Shown: piece by piece, positions 1 to 10,948 of the stretch
Layout of the letters: each line of letters begins with the position of its first letter
How positions within the stretch are numbered: position 1 is the first letter of the stretch
DNA from: Paludisphaera mucosa
GTDB taxonomy: Bacteria > Planctomycetota > Planctomycetia > Isosphaerales > Isosphaeraceae
Assembly: GCF_029589435.1 (NCBI RefSeq)
Contig: NZ_JARRAG010000001.1
Location: 610,808 to 674,807, forward strand
Length of the DNA: 64,000 bases
Direction of reading: 5' to 3'
Position numbers and translations under genes: made by a program
The notes under the pieces: model-generated
Seen by the model: the letters and a program-made list of their open reading frames with translations, nothing else
Told to the model about the DNA's origin: nothing
Databases searched by the model: none

Positions 1-1082
1 CGACCCCCGGGGAGGCCCTCACGAACGACTGGCTGGGGAGCGTCCTGAACCGCCTGGCTTTCTGCCAGCACCCCCTGTGGCCGAGCCGCTGGATGTCGGC
101 CGGGCTGCTCGCCTCGGCGAAGGGGGAGTGGTCGGCCGCCGCGTACTACCTGATGATCCTCTCGTCGCACGCCGGCCTGGCCTACCTGGCCGCCGCCGTG
201 CTCGCCCGCGACCTCTACCGCCGCGGCTACAGCCGGGTGCAGGGGGGGCGGTCGAGTCGCAAGCGGTACGGGTTCCTGTACATGGACGCGGTCTTCCACC
301 GCCTCTTCTTCTACCTGCCCCACCCCATCCGGCTGCTGATCCTCAAGGACCTGCGGACCTTCCTGCGCGACCCCACCCAGTGGTCGCAGTTCCTGATCTT
401 CTTCGGCCTGCTGGCCTTCTACTTCCTGAACATCCCCCGCCTGGGCTACGGGGCGCAGAGCCCGTACTGGCGGAACCTCGTGAGCTTCCTCAACCTGTCG
501 GTGACGGCGCTCATCCTGTCGACGTTCACCAGCCGGTTCATCTTCCCGCTGCTCTCGCTGGAGGGGCGGAACTTCTGGACGTTGGGCCTGCTGCCGCTGC
601 GGCGCGACCAGATCCTCTGGGGGAAGTTCGCGTTCTCGGCGGGGATCTCGCTCTTCTCGACCGAGTTCCTCGTCGTGTTGAGCGACCTGATGCTCCAGAT
701 GAACCCCTGGATGATCGTGCTGCACGTGGGGATGATCGCCGTGCTCTGCCTGGGCCTGTCGGGGATCAGCGTCGGCCTGGGGGCGCGGCTGCCGAACCTC
801 CGGGAGACCGACCCGTCGAAGATCGCGGCCGGGTTCGGCGGGACGTTCAACCTGCTGGTGAGCCTGGTCTTCATCTTCACCATCGTCACGGCCCTCGCGG
901 TGCCGTGCCACCTCTACTTCGTGGGCCAGGACAACCCCGAGCCGGCGCGGTTCATCCTCTCGCGGAGCGGGCTGCGGTTCTGGCTCACGACGGCGGTCCT
1001 GGCCAGCCTGGTGGTCGGCGCCGCCGCCACGATCATCCCCCTGCGGATCGGGATCAAGGCGTTCAACCGCATGGAATTCTGA
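1..1082 (+). CDS. Membrane subunit of a putative ABC exporter (5' end outside window)
   Basis: The reading frame is open to the left window edge (first whole codon at 3), so the gene is truncated at its N-terminus; an internal ATG at 93 is not needed as a start. About 359 residues are visible. They contain roughly seven hydrophobic segments separated by short basic loops, ending in a segment just before the stop. The pattern of a large integral membrane protein with a cytoplasmic linker resembles the putative ABC-exporter membrane proteins common in planctomycetes. The partner ATPase would lie upstream, outside the window. No catalytic motif is visible, so transport is inferred from topology and family resemblance only. 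Confidence 0.7.
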   Translation, partial: TPGEALTNDWLGSVLNRLAFCQHPLWPSRWMSAGLLASAKGEWSAAAYYLMILSSHAGLAYLAAAVLARDLYRRGYSRVQGGRSSRKRYGFLYMDAVFHRLFFYLPHPIRLLILKDLRTFLRDPTQWSQFLIFFGLLAFYFLNIPRLGYGAQSPYWRNLVSFLNLSVTALILSTFTSRFIFPLLSLEGRNFWTLGLLPLRRDQILWGKFAFSAGISLFSTEFLVVLSDLMLQMNPWMIVLHVGMIAVLCLGLSGISVGLGARLPNLRETDPSKIAAGFGGTFNLLVSLVFIFTIVTALAVPCHLYFVGQDNPEPARFILSRSGLRFWLTTAVLASLVVGAAATIIPLRIGIKAFNRMEF

Positions 1083-1184
1083 CCGGATGGGCGTGTATTT
1101 CGCCGACTCCCGACGGGTTACAATCGAGTCGATCGGGCCGGTGGTCCGGCCGAGATTCGATCCAGTCTTGGGGAGGGGGACGCG

Positions 1185-2597
1185 ATGAAACGTTCGTGGT
1201 GGTACGCGGCCGCCGCGCTGGCGGCGGCGACAATCGGACCGGCCCGGGCCCAGCAGGCCGCGCAGCCGAAAGAGGGCGCCGCCGTGATCGTCGAGGGCGC
1301 GGTGCGGGAGGTCTTCCGCAGCACCCGCGGAGAGCAGGCCGACTTCGTGGTTCAGGTCGACGTCGCCCGCACCGAGCTGGGCCGCGGGGCCGCCGACGCC
1401 CGTCGCCTGCCGATCCCCGCCCCCGGCGACGCCGTCTACATCCACGTCCGCCAGGCCGCGTCCGGCGCCGTCCGCGGCTCCCGGCCGATCCCGTCCGAGG
1501 GGGCGACCCTCCGCGCGTACCTCTATCCTCGCGCCGGCGGCGGCTGGGAGGGGGCCTCCCCCGATTGGTACGACCAGACCGGCGGCCCGCCGCCGCGCGC
1601 CGACTCCGACGTCGCCATGCGGCCCACGCCGGCCCCGACCGCGCCCGCATCCTCCGGCGAGGCGGTCCTCAAGGCCCTCGGCGTGAAGGCCGAGCCCGTC
1701 GAGGTCAACGGCCGGCTGGTCCTGAAGATCACCGAGATCCTCCCGGAGACCCCGGCGCAGAAGGCTGGGTTCGAGAAGGGCGACGTCATCATCGGCGTGA
1801 ACCGGGCCGGGTTCGCCAGCCTCCCGCAGTTCGCCGAGATCGTCGCCAAGGGGGGGCCGGTCGCCGAGTTCGTCCTGGTCAACGTCCGCGACAAGGAGCA
1901 GGCCGCCGTCAAGGTCGACCTCGGGCCCGTGATCGCCTCCCGGCCGGCCCCGGACCGGCCCTCGCCCGCGCCGACCCCTTCGCCCGCGGCCCCGAAGCGC
2001 TCGCTGGGCGCCGAGTTCGAACCCGTCCGTCTGGGGCTGCGTTCGGCTCTCAAGGTTACGAAGGTCCAGCCCGAGAGCCCGGCGCAGAAGGCGGGATTCG
2101 AGGTCGGCGACGTCCTCGTCGAGGCCGGCGGGATCGCCCTCAGCGACGAGACGAAGCTCCAGGAGGCCGTGGACAAGGCCGGCGAGAAGCTGACCGTGAC
2201 CGTCCGCGACAGCCGCACGGGCCGCGACGTCCCGGTCGAGGTCGTCCTGGGCGCGGCCGAGCCCAAGCCCGCCCCGACGCCCGCCCCCGAGCCCGATCCG
2301 GCCCCCGCCCCCTCGCCCGGCGGCGGGGTGACCTCGCGGAGCTTCGGGCTCACCGTGAAGCCCGGCACGGCCGACCTGCTGCCGGTGGTGAAGGTCGCGG
2401 CCGTCGCGTCGGGGAGCCCGGCCGAGAAGGCCGGCCTCGAGGTCGGCGACGCGATCGTCGGCGTCGACGACCGGGTCGTCTTCGCCCCCGACCTGTTCGA
2501 GGAGGCCCTCAAGAACGTCGGCTCCTCCTTCACCCTGACGGTCCTGGACGTCAAGTCCGGCAAGAAGACGCCGGTCAAGGTCCAACTCGGACGCTGA
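1185..2597 (+). CDS. Secreted protein with three PDZ domains
   Basis: A 470-residue protein with an N-terminal signal peptide ending near Ala22 (cleavage around ARA-QQ). Residues 24-150 form an unassigned domain. PDZ-like repeats follow at about 160-247, 273-356 and 385-470, each with the pattern SPAxKAGxExGD that marks the PDZ ligand-groove region of HtrA-type domains. Linkers between PDZ units are Pro/Ala-rich (PAPTP, PTPAPEPDPAP), as in extended periplasmic linkers. There is no serine protease domain, so it is probably a peptide-binding or scaffold protein rather than an enzyme. A TACAAT hexamer at 1119-1124 could be a -10 element. The coding start is supported by the signal peptide beginning exactly there. 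Confidence 0.85.
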   Translation: MKRSWWYAAAALAAATIGPARAQQAAQPKEGAAVIVEGAVREVFRSTRGEQADFVVQVDVARTELGRGAADARRLPIPAPGDAVYIHVRQAASGAVRGSRPIPSEGATLRAYLYPRAGGGWEGASPDWYDQTGGPPPRADSDVAMRPTPAPTAPASSGEAVLKALGVKAEPVEVNGRLVLKITEILPETPAQKAGFEKGDVIIGVNRAGFASLPQFAEIVAKGGPVAEFVLVNVRDKEQAAVKVDLGPVIASRPAPDRPSPAPTPSPAAPKRSLGAEFEPVRLGLRSALKVTKVQPESPAQKAGFEVGDVLVEAGGIALSDETKLQEAVDKAGEKLTVTVRDSRTGRDVPVEVVLGAAEPKPAPTPAPEPDPAPAPSPGGGVTSRSFGLTVKPGTADLLPVVKVAAVASGSPAEKAGLEVGDAIVGVDDRVVFAPDLFEEALKNVGSSFTLTVLDVKSGKKTPVKVQLGR

Positions 2598-2603
2598 GGC
2601 CGC

Positions 2604-2635
2604 GCCCTCCCTCGCGCCGATGCGCGGGGGAGGGC
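2604..2635 (+). terminator. Strong hairpin after the PDZ gene
   Basis: A 14-bp stem (2604-2617 with 2622-2635, one G-U pair) closes a 4-nt loop, seven bases after the stop codon. It is not followed by a T-run, so it may stabilise the mRNA end rather than terminate by itself. Confidence 0.5.
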
Positions 2636-2659
2636 TCCGCCCTTCGGGAGATACGCACG

Positions 2660-3154
2660 ATGGAGATGGAAGCACAGGTCGGCCAGTCGTTGATCCGGCT
2701 GGCCCGCGACCAGCGGGTCGCCTCGCTCGGCACGATCCTGGACGGGCACCCCCTGGTGTCGCTCGTCCCCTTCAACGCGAACAACGACCTGTCCGCGTTC
2801 GACATCCACGTCAGCCGGCTGGCCCAGCACGCCAGGGCCCTGACGCAGAGCCTGAAAGTGGGCCTGTTGATCGCGGCCGCCGACAGCCACGCCCGCAACC
2901 CCCAGGCCCTGGCTCGCCTGTCCATCCGCGGGTTCGCCGAGCCGCTCGACACCAACACCCCGGCCTTCGAGGAGGCCCGCGAGTCGTACCTCCGGAAATT
3001 CCCCCAGTCCGAGATCAGCTTCCAGCTCGGCGACTTCTACTTCATCCGCATCAAGCCCGTCGCCGCCCGCCTCGTCGTCGGCTTCGGCAACATCCATGAC
3101 CTCACCGGGGACGACATCTCCAGCCTCGCCCGCCAGACCCACGGCTTCAACTGA
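2660..3154 (+). CDS. HugZ / pyridoxamine-phosphate-oxidase-like FMN-barrel protein
   Basis: A 164-residue protein resembling the split-barrel flavin-binding domain of HugZ-type haem-utilisation and pyridoxamine 5'-phosphate oxidase-like proteins: an early segment RxQRVASLGT..GxPLVSLVPF, a central HxxNPQALARLSIRG strand, and a C-terminal GDFYFxRIKPVxARLVVGFG strand typical of the family. Substrate is unknown; FMN and haem binding are family knowledge, not visible here. The first ATG at 2660 follows GGGAG about 10 bases upstream; a second ATG two codons later is possible. It lacks the C-terminal DUF2470 domain of true HugZ proteins. Confidence 0.75.
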   Translation: MEMEAQVGQSLIRLARDQRVASLGTILDGHPLVSLVPFNANNDLSAFDIHVSRLAQHARALTQSLKVGLLIAAADSHARNPQALARLSIRGFAEPLDTNTPAFEEARESYLRKFPQSEISFQLGDFYFIRIKPVAARLVVGFGNIHDLTGDDISSLARQTHGFN

Positions 3155-3161
3155 GGTCGTC

Positions 3162-3189
3162 TTGCCCTCTCCGCGATTCCGTCTACAAT
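3162..3189 (+). promoter_or_regulatory. Predicted sigma70-type promoter for the mqnA operon
   Basis: TTGCCC (3162-3167), 16-bp spacer, TACAAT (3184-3189), lying in an unusually AT-rich stretch for this genome about 95 bases before mqnA. Pattern match only. Confidence 0.4.
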
Positions 3190-4069
3190 TTCAATAAGGA
3201 TTGAAAAGACGGCGGCGACGTCGATTTCGGTCGGGACGAAAAGCCCGACGGGCGACGGTCGCGTGTCTCGGGGAGGAGAGCGATGGCGAGCCCGGTCCGG
3301 GTCGGAGCGGTCAGCTATTTGAACGCCAAGCCGCTGTATTACCGGCTTGAGGAGTTCGCGCCCGAGGCCAGGCTCGAGATGGAGGTCCCGAGTCGGCTGG
3401 CGGAGCGGCTGGCGGCCGGCGAGCTGGACGTGGCGCTCATCCCCTCGGTCGAGTACCTGCGGGGGGCGTCTCGCGGCTACGAGATCCTCCCCGGATTCGC
3501 GATCGGGGCCCGGGGGCCGGTGCGGAGCGTGAAGCTGTTCAGCAAGGTCCCGGCGGCGGCGATCGACCGCCTCGCGCTCGACGCGGGCTCGCGGACGAGC
3601 CAGGCGCTGGTGCAGGTCTGGCTGGAGGCGAGGCACGGCGTCCGGCCGTCGCGGATCGAGCCCCTGCCGCTGGGGGTGTCGGCCCTGGAGAGCACGGCCG
3701 ACGCGGTCCTGGTGATCGGCGACCGGGCGATGAAGGTCCCCGAGGGGCCCTTCCACGAGGTCGTCGACCTGGCGGCGGCCTGGCGCGAGCTGACCGGCCT
3801 GCCGTTCGTCTTCGCCCTCTGGGTGGTGCGTCGGGGGGCCGACCTGGGGGACGTCCCCGAGGCCCTCGCCCGCTGCCGGGCCGAGGGCCTGGAGCACGCC
3901 GACGAGCTGGCCCGAATTCACGGGCCGCGGCTGGGCCTGGATTTTCGAACGTGTTACGATTACCTCACCCGTGTCCTGTCCTACGACCTGGGCGAGCCGG
4001 AGCTGGCGGGCCTGAGGCGATTCGCCGCGATGGCCGCGCGCCTGGGCCTGGCGCCCGAAGGAGTGAATC

Positions 4070-5182
<1,113 letters not shown>

Positions 5183-5252
5183 TCACCGCGGAGCGATTCC
5201 ACGTCGCCGTCGCTGCTCAGCCCGGCGCCCAACCGAACGGAACGGCCGTCCC

Positions 5253-6059
5253 GTGATCCACGTCGAACACCTGGGCAAGTCGTTCCATGATTACCAGCGG
5301 GGCTGGGTCGAGGCGGTCCGCGACGTCTCGTTCGACTGCCGCCCGGGCGAGATCTTCGGCCTGCTCGGACCCAACGGCGCGGGCAAGACGACGACGCTGC
5401 GGATCCTCAGCACCGTGCTCAAGCCGACGACCGGGAAGGCCGTCGTCGCCGGCTACGACGTCGTCGACGATCCCATGGAGGTCCGCCGGCGGATCGGCTT
5501 CATGTCGGCCGGCACCGGCATCTACGACCGCATGACCGCCTGGGAGCTGGTCGCCTACTTCGGCCGGCTCTACGGCCTGCCCAAGGACCGGCTCCGCGAG
5601 CGGATGGAGACCGTCTTCGGCTGGCTCCGGATGGACGACTTCCGCGACGTCCTGGGCTCGAAGATGTCGACGGGGATGAAGCAGAAGGTGTCGATCGCCC
5701 GGACCATCATCCACGACCCGCCGGTCCTCATCTTCGACGAGCCGACGTCGGGCCTGGACATCCTGGTCCAGCGGATCGTCCTGGACAAGATCCTGGAGCT
5801 GCGCGACCTGGGCAAGACGATCGTCTTCTCGACCCACTCCATGAGCGAGGTCGAGCGGCTCTGCTCGCGGGTCGCGATCATCTACCGGGGCGAGCTTCAG
5901 GCCCAGGGGCCGATCGACGAGCTGGTGGCCCGCCACGGCCAGCCCGACGTCGAGGAGCTGTTCTTCGCCCTCGTCGAGCAGGCCGACGCCCGCCACGCCG
6001 AGACGGCCCGCGAGGCCCTCGAAACGACCTCGAATCGCGGGACGGGACGGACGCCATGA
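5253..6059 (+). CDS. ABC transporter ATP-binding protein, NatA-like
   Basis: A 268-residue ABC ATPase: Walker A GPNGAGKT at residues 39-46, signature region MSTGMKQK at 138-145 (a degenerate LSGGQ of the NatA type), Walker [13 protein letters not shown] at 158-169 and the H-loop histidine at 195 ([11 protein letters not shown]). This signature variant is characteristic of Na+-exporter NatA and related ABC-2 ATPases. The GTG start is the first codon of the conserved [10 protein letters not shown] strand. Its stop overlaps the next gene by 4 bp (ATGA), so it is coupled to the permease. Export of sodium is inference from family resemblance; other substrates are possible. Confidence 0.9.
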   Translation: MIHVEHLGKSFHDYQRGWVEAVRDVSFDCRPGEIFGLLGPNGAGKTTTLRILSTVLKPTTGKAVVAGYDVVDDPMEVRRRIGFMSAGTGIYDRMTAWELVAYFGRLYGLPKDRLRERMETVFGWLRMDDFRDVLGSKMSTGMKQKVSIARTIIHDPPVLIFDEPTSGLDILVQRIVLDKILELRDLGKTIVFSTHSMSEVERLCSRVAIIYRGELQAQGPIDELVARHGQPDVEELFFALVEQADARHAETAREALETTSNRGTGRTP

Positions 6060-8200
6060 ACTGGTCGAACGTGTTCCTGATCTTCCGCCGCGAGGGGCTC
6101 GATCAGCTCCGCGACCGCCGTACGCTGTTCATGGTGGTCTTCTTCCCGATCCTGCTCTACCCGATCATCGGGGCGGGGGTGCTCCAGTTCGCCGCGGCGC
6201 TCCAGGAGAAGCCCCGGCGGGTCGTAATCGTGGGGGCCGAGCACCTGCCCGCCGACCCCCCGCTGCTCGCCGCCGGCGGGAACGCCTTCAACGCCGCGCT
6301 GTTCGACTCGCCGGCCGAGGCCGCCCGCCTGCACGTCCAGCGCGAGCCGGACGAGGGCCCGTGGTCGAAGCCCGAGAACCGCGAGCTGGCCGTCCGCAAC
6401 GGCGAGGCCTCGGCCGTCGTGGTGATCCCGCCCGACCTGCCCGAGCAGTTCCGCGCCAAGGCCGACGTCGCGATCCCGATCCACTACAAGAGCGTCGACG
6501 AGACCAGCAAGATCACCTACCTGAGGGTGCGCGAGGCGCTCGACCGCTGGAAGAGCGGCATCGTCGAGGACCGCCGCAAGCGCGACAACCTGCCGGCCGG
6601 CTACGCCCAGCCGATCGAGGTCAAGGCGCTCGACGCGGCCACGACGCAGGAGATCGGCGGCAGCGTCTGGGGGCGGATCTTCCCGTTCCTGCTGGTCCTG
6701 ATGTCGCTGACCGGGGCCTTCTACCCGGCCGTCGACCTCTGCGCGGGCGAGAAGGAGCGGGGGACGATGGAGACCCTGCTCATCAGCCCCGCCGGCCGCG
6801 CCGAGATCGTCATGGGCAAGTTCTTCGCGGTCCTCGCCGCGAGCGTCACGACGGCCGTCTTGAACCTCGTGAGCATGGGCGCGACGGGCCTGCAGCTGGC
6901 GCGGCGGGCGACGGGGTTCGGGGGCGGCGAGGCCGCCGGCGAGGCCGCCGCCGCGCTCGCGCCGCCGACCTTGCAGTCGGCCTTCTGGATGATCGTCCTG
7001 CTGATCCCCCTGGCCGCCTTCTTCAGCGCGATCTGCCTGGCCCTCGCGGCCATGGCCCGCAGCATGAAGGAGGGGCAGTACTACATGACGCCCCTCTACC
7101 TCATCTGCCTGCCGCTGATCTTCCTGACGATGACGCCGGGCATCGAGCTGAACGCCTTCTACAGCATCGTCCCGGTCACGGGCGTCGCCCTGCTGCTGCG
7201 GGCCCTGATCGTGGGCGATTACGGCACCGCCTTCCGCTTCTTCATCCCGGTCATGCTGCCGACGATCGTCTACGCCTGGCTGGCGCTGCGGTGGGCCGTC
7301 GAGCAGTTCCAGGACGAGGCCGTGCTCTTCCGGGAGTCCGAGCGGTTCAACCTGATGCAGTGGCTCCGCAGCGTGGTCCGCGACCGCAAGCAAAGGCCCA
7401 CCGCGGCGCACGCGGTGCTCTGCTTCGCGCTGGTGGTCACGGCGTCGTGGCTGTTCGCCCAGGTCTCGATGTCGGTCTCGGTGGGCGGAGGGCTCGGGGG
7501 GATCGCCGTCGGCCAGCTCCTGATCCTGATGGTCCCGCTCGCCATGGCCCTCCTGCTCACCACGGATCCCGCCGGGACTTTGAAGCTGCGGCGGGCCGGC
7601 CTCCGCTATTTCGCCCTGGCCGCCGCCGCCGCCGTCGCGGTCAATCCCCTGATCGCCGAGCTGCGTCGGCTCGTCGAGTGGCTCTACCCGATCTCCGACG
7701 CCACCCAGGCCCTGCTCGAGACCTTGCTCAAGGGGCCGACCCCGTTCGCGTCCACGCTCCTGGTCCTGGCCTTTATGCCGGCGGTCTGCGAGGAGGTCGC
7801 GTTCCGCGGCTTCATCCTCTCGGGCCTGAAGTCGGGCCGGCGGACCCGGTCGGCGATCGTCCTCTCGGCGCTCCTCTTCGGCCTGCTGCACGTCTTCCTG
7901 AGCCTCTTCCAGCAGTTCTTCAACGCGGCCTTCCTGGGGATCTTCCTGGGCCTGCTGGCGGTGCGGAGCCGGAGTCTCTGGCCTGGAGTCCTCTTCCACG
8001 CGCTGAACAACGGATTCGCGCTCGGACTGGGAGCCTGGGTCGCGCTCTTGCAGCGGACGGGCGCCGCCGGCCTGATCTATCGCGACGCCGAACGCGGCCT
8101 GTATCAACTTCCCCTGGTCGCCGTCGGTGCGGCGGCGGCGGCGGCCTGCTTCCTCTACATCTGGAGGATCGACCGCCCGGCCGTCGAGGGGCCCGGATGA
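6056..8200 (+). CDS. ABC-2 permease (NatB-like) fused to a CPBP intramembrane protease
   Basis: A 714-residue fusion. Residues 1-430 are an ABC-2 permease: N-terminal TM ([13 protein letters not shown]), a large extracytoplasmic domain (about 45-210), then a cluster of TMs including the [15 protein letters not shown] coupling helix typical of NatB. Residues 460-710 are a multi-pass CPBP (CAAX protease/Abi) domain with its metal motif EEVAFR (E579, E580, R584) plus His612 and His648. CPBP enzymes are intramembrane glutamate-type proteases; here all key residues are present. NatB-CPBP fusions are known in planctomycetes. It overlaps genes on both sides by 4 bp. The protease substrate is unknown. 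Confidence 0.9.
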   Translation: MNWSNVFLIFRREGLDQLRDRRTLFMVVFFPILLYPIIGAGVLQFAAALQEKPRRVVIVGAEHLPADPPLLAAGGNAFNAALFDSPAEAARLHVQREPDEGPWSKPENRELAVRNGEASAVVVIPPDLPEQFRAKADVAIPIHYKSVDETSKITYLRVREALDRWKSGIVEDRRKRDNLPAGYAQPIEVKALDAATTQEIGGSVWGRIFPFLLVLMSLTGAFYPAVDLCAGEKERGTMETLLISPAGRAEIVMGKFFAVLAASVTTAVLNLVSMGATGLQLARRATGFGGGEAAGEAAAALAPPTLQSAFWMIVLLIPLAAFFSAICLALAAMARSMKEGQYYMTPLYLICLPLIFLTMTPGIELNAFYSIVPVTGVALLLRALIVGDYGTAFRFFIPVMLPTIVYAWLALRWAVEQFQDEAVLFRESERFNLMQWLRSVVRDRKQRPTAAHAVLCFALVVTASWLFAQVSMSVSVGGGLGGIAVGQLLILMVPLAMALLLTTDPAGTLKLRRAGLRYFALAAAAAVAVNPLIAELRRLVEWLYPISDATQALLETLLKGPTPFASTLLVLAFMPAVCEEVAFRGFILSGLKSGRRTRSAIVLSALLFGLLHVFLSLFQQFFNAAFLGIFLGLLAVRSRSLWPGVLFHALNNGFALGLGAWVALLQRTGAAGLIYRDAERGLYQLPLVAVGAAAAAACFLYIWRIDRPAVEGPG

Positions 8201-9471
8201 GGCGGGGGACGCTCACCCTGCGGGCGCGGTACGTCTTCCCCGTCGACGCGCCGCCGATCGAGGATGGCGCGGTGGCGGTCGAGGGCGGGCGCATCGAATG
8301 GGTCGGCCCGGCGCGCGAGCGGGCCGCCGACCTGGACCTGGGGGACGCAGCGATCATCCCCGGGCTGGTCAACGCCCACACCCACCTGGAGCTTCCCGGC
8401 CTCCCCGGCGACGAGGGCCGCCCGGCGGACGCGGTCGAGGACGAGATCGCCTGGCTCGGGCGCGTGATGGCCCTGCGCCGGGCGGGGGCGTCGGACGAGA
8501 GCTATCGCGAGAACGTCCGCCGGAACCTCCAGGCGACGATCGCCGCGGGGACGACGCTGCTCGCCGACACCACGTCCGCCGGCCTGAGCTGGGACGCCGT
8601 CGCCGAGGCCCACGTCCGCGCGGTCGTCTTCGCCGAGGTGCTGGGGCTCAAGCGGTTCCGCGGGCTTCAGACCAACGAGGCCGCCTGGAAGTGGCTGGGC
8701 TCGATCAAACCCGAGACGCAAGTCGCCGCCAACGCCCGCGCGGGCCTGTCGCCCCACGCCCCGTACAGCACGGCGGGCTGGCTCTACCACAGCGCTGCGG
8801 CCAGCCGGCTGCCGCTCTCGACCCACCTGGCCGAGATGCCCGAGGAGATGCAGCTCCTGGAGACTCGCCAGGGCCCCATGCGCCAGTACCTGGAAGACCT
8901 GGGCGCCTGGGACGACGAGTGGGAGCCCATCGGCCCCCGGCCCACCGACTACATCCGCCAGGGCGAGCTGCGCGAGGCCGACTGGCTGGTCGCCCACGGC
9001 ACGTACATCCAGCCCTCGGAGTTCTGGCAGCTCCGGCCCGAAGCGTCGCCGAACGGCCATCGCGTCGCCGTCGCCTTCTGCCCCCGGACGACCGCCCGCT
9101 TCGGCCATTTCGCCCACCACCCCTACCGGGCCCTCCTCCAGAAGGGGGCGATCGTCTGCCTGGGGACCGACAGCCTGGCGTCGAGCCCTTCCCTGAGCAT
9201 CCTCGACGAGGTCCGCTTCCTCCACGCCCGCGACGAGTCGCTCTCGGGCGAGCTGCTCCTCACCATGGCCACCCTCTTCGGCGCCTGGGCCCTCCGCGCC
9301 GAGGCTTCGACGGGCAGCATTCGCCCCGGCAAGTCGGCCGACCTCGCCGTCGTCGGCCTCCCCGACCGAGACGAGTCCGACCCCTACCGCCTGCTCCTGG
9401 AATCCGACCGGCCCGTCCTCGCCACCATGTTCGAGGGCGATTTCGTCTCCGGGCCCTGGCAGAGGCTCTGA
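8197..9471 (+). CDS. Amidohydrolase, candidate aminofutalosine deaminase
   Basis: A 424-residue cog0402-type metal-dependent hydrolase. Visible metal ligands and catalytic residues are His61 and His63 (NAHTHLELPG), His187 (SPHAPYS), His210 (STHLAEMPEE) and Asp325 (CLGTDSLAS). The ATG overlaps the permease stop by 4 bp. Family knowledge: cog0402 enzymes deaminate nucleoside-like substrates, and some members deaminate 6-amino-6-deoxyfutalosine in menaquinone synthesis. Because it shares an operon with mqnA and mqnC, that reaction is an attractive inference, but other aminohydrolase substrates cannot be excluded. The length is typical of the family. Confidence 0.85.
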   Translation: MRRGTLTLRARYVFPVDAPPIEDGAVAVEGGRIEWVGPARERAADLDLGDAAIIPGLVNAHTHLELPGLPGDEGRPADAVEDEIAWLGRVMALRRAGASDESYRENVRRNLQATIAAGTTLLADTTSAGLSWDAVAEAHVRAVVFAEVLGLKRFRGLQTNEAAWKWLGSIKPETQVAANARAGLSPHAPYSTAGWLYHSAAASRLPLSTHLAEMPEEMQLLETRQGPMRQYLEDLGAWDDEWEPIGPRPTDYIRQGELREADWLVAHGTYIQPSEFWQLRPEASPNGHRVAVAFCPRTTARFGHFAHHPYRALLQKGAIVCLGTDSLASSPSLSILDEVRFLHARDESLSGELLLTMATLFGAWALRAEASTGSIRPGKSADLAVVGLPDRDESDPYRLLLESDRPVLATMFEGDFVSGPWQRL

Positions 9472-9510
9472 ACGACGGGGCGAGCCGGACGGCAAGTCCC
9501 CACGAAGCGT

Positions 9511-9645
9511 CGGCTTTGATACGGGTTGGTTTGCGCCGGCTGGATTTGCGTCGATGCGACGTAAGATCAATAAGATAAATGGCTTAAGTGGCGAAATCGG
9601 CCGCAGGAATTGGGTTCGTTGGTCGGGAAAATTTTGTTTTTCACC
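9511..9645 (+). repeat. Dispersed intergenic repeat, copy 1
   Basis: This stretch in the 354-bp gap 9472-9825 resembles 55488-55612. Shared blocks are cggcttYgatacggNtNNgt, then Ygcgccgg, an AT-rich middle with cgtaa, and near the end attggNttcgttggtcg followed by ttttgtNtttc. Both copies have the same orientation and lie just downstream of a forward-strand gene. It is AT-richer than its surroundings. I see no credible gene in this gap. Confidence 0.6.
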
Positions 9646-9825
9646 CTCGGTCGTCCTTCCGGGCCTCGCTCGATCGTCCGCCGGAGACGCAACCGACGAC
9701 GAGGGCTTGCTTGTGATTATGGTCCGATTCGCGTGATTGCGAACGCCGGGCGTCCCCAAAAATGGGACACTCGAGCGATTCGACGACGATGGAGGCCTTG
9801 CGGGCCCCGAGATTGGGAGCGCGGG

Positions 9826-10932
9826 ATGTTCAGCGGCAGCGTCTCGATCAGCCAGCTGATGACGTTCACGGCGCTGTTCGCGCTCGACTTCGCGGTCTTG
9901 CTATGGGCCGAGAGCACGGCGAGCGCCCCGGTCCCCCTGTTCCTGCTGGCGGCGCTGAACGGCGTGCTCGTCTGGATCCTGGTTTTGCACCGTCCCCTTC
10001 GCCGCTGGATCGGCGCGATTTTGGCCGTCGGGGCGGTCGGCGCGGTCGTGGTCGCCACGGTGATCGCAACGCCGAAGCCGAAGTCGGAGTGGTGGATCGC
10101 CAGCATCGGGGCGACGGCCCTGGCCTGGGCCGGCTTGCTGTTCGGGGCGTGGCATGCCGGGCCTCGGACTCCTGCGGGCCTGGAGCCGGATGGAACCGCC
10201 AGGTCGCCCTTCGACCGGCCTAGCGTGTGGGCGTCGATCCTCCTCGGCCTGGCGATGACGGGGATCGCCGTGGGATCGCTCCTCGACGACCTCGGGCGCC
10301 TGGCCGCCGTCTGGAACGGCGAGCTGGCGCGAAACGTGAAAACGTACATCCCCAGGAGGATCGCCGCCGACGACCCGGCCTTCGAGTGGGTGTTCCTCGC
10401 TCCGACGACCGGGCGCACCCTGAAGGCCAGGCCGGGGGCCGAACTCATCGCCAGGCCGAGCGCCTCGTGGACGCTGGGCGGGGTCGGACGACGCATCCCG
10501 CCTCCGACCGAGCTGACCACGGCGTGGGCCCTGTACGACTCGACCGGGCCGGGGCTGACGGCCCGGATCGCGGTCGACCTCGTCGCGATGTGGCCCGTGC
10601 TCATGCTGGTCGGGGCGACGCTGCTCATCCTGTGGATCCGGCCGCCGTCGCCGCCGTGGCGGGAGACCTTCCACCGCCCCGGTTTCTGGGCCTGCTGCGC
10701 CCCACCTCTGGCCGTACTGCCGTTCGTCCTTTTCGGCGGGATCACATCTTTCCGCTTCACGCCCCTGATACTCTCGGCCGCGGTGGGAGTCGCCTGGCTG
10801 GTCCAGGCGCTCCGCCGTCGGTGGCGGCCGGAGCCGACGTGGATCGATCGATCGGGGCGGGCGCTCGGCTGCTGCTGGCTGGGGCTCGCGGCTCCGTGCG
10901 CCTACGCGATGTGGTGGGGGCTGATCCTCTGA
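9826..10932 (+). CDS. Hypothetical integral membrane protein
   Basis: A 368-residue protein of unknown function. It starts with a TM helix (residues 8-24), followed by closely spaced TMs to about residue 110, a longer hydrophilic extracytoplasmic domain (about 160-260, containing KTYIPRRIAADDPAFEW), and three more C-terminal TMs. The reading frame extends further upstream, but the ATG at 9826 begins directly before the first TM and is preferred. It is separated from the amidohydrolase by a repeat-containing gap and ends 16 bp before a convergent gene, so it is probably monocistronic. No family recognised. Confidence 0.65.
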   Translation: MFSGSVSISQLMTFTALFALDFAVLLWAESTASAPVPLFLLAALNGVLVWILVLHRPLRRWIGAILAVGAVGAVVVATVIATPKPKSEWWIASIGATALAWAGLLFGAWHAGPRTPAGLEPDGTARSPFDRPSVWASILLGLAMTGIAVGSLLDDLGRLAAVWNGELARNVKTYIPRRIAADDPAFEWVFLAPTTGRTLKARPGAELIARPSASWTLGGVGRRIPPPTELTTAWALYDSTGPGLTARIAVDLVAMWPVLMLVGATLLILWIRPPSPPWRETFHRPGFWACCAPPLAVLPFVLFGGITSFRFTPLILSAAVGVAWLVQALRRRWRPEPTWIDRSGRALGCCWLGLAAPCAYAMWWGLIL

Positions 10933-10948
10933 CGGCGAGTCCCCTTGC

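Noticed and set aside
2604-2635. Possible riboswitch in the hairpin after the PDZ gene
   Set aside because: A single stem-loop without any aptamer motifs; a terminator-like hairpin explains it.
77-3154. 1025-codon open frame
   Set aside because: Only the last 164 codons (from 2660) are a gene; the rest overlaps the exporter and PDZ genes in a wrong frame.
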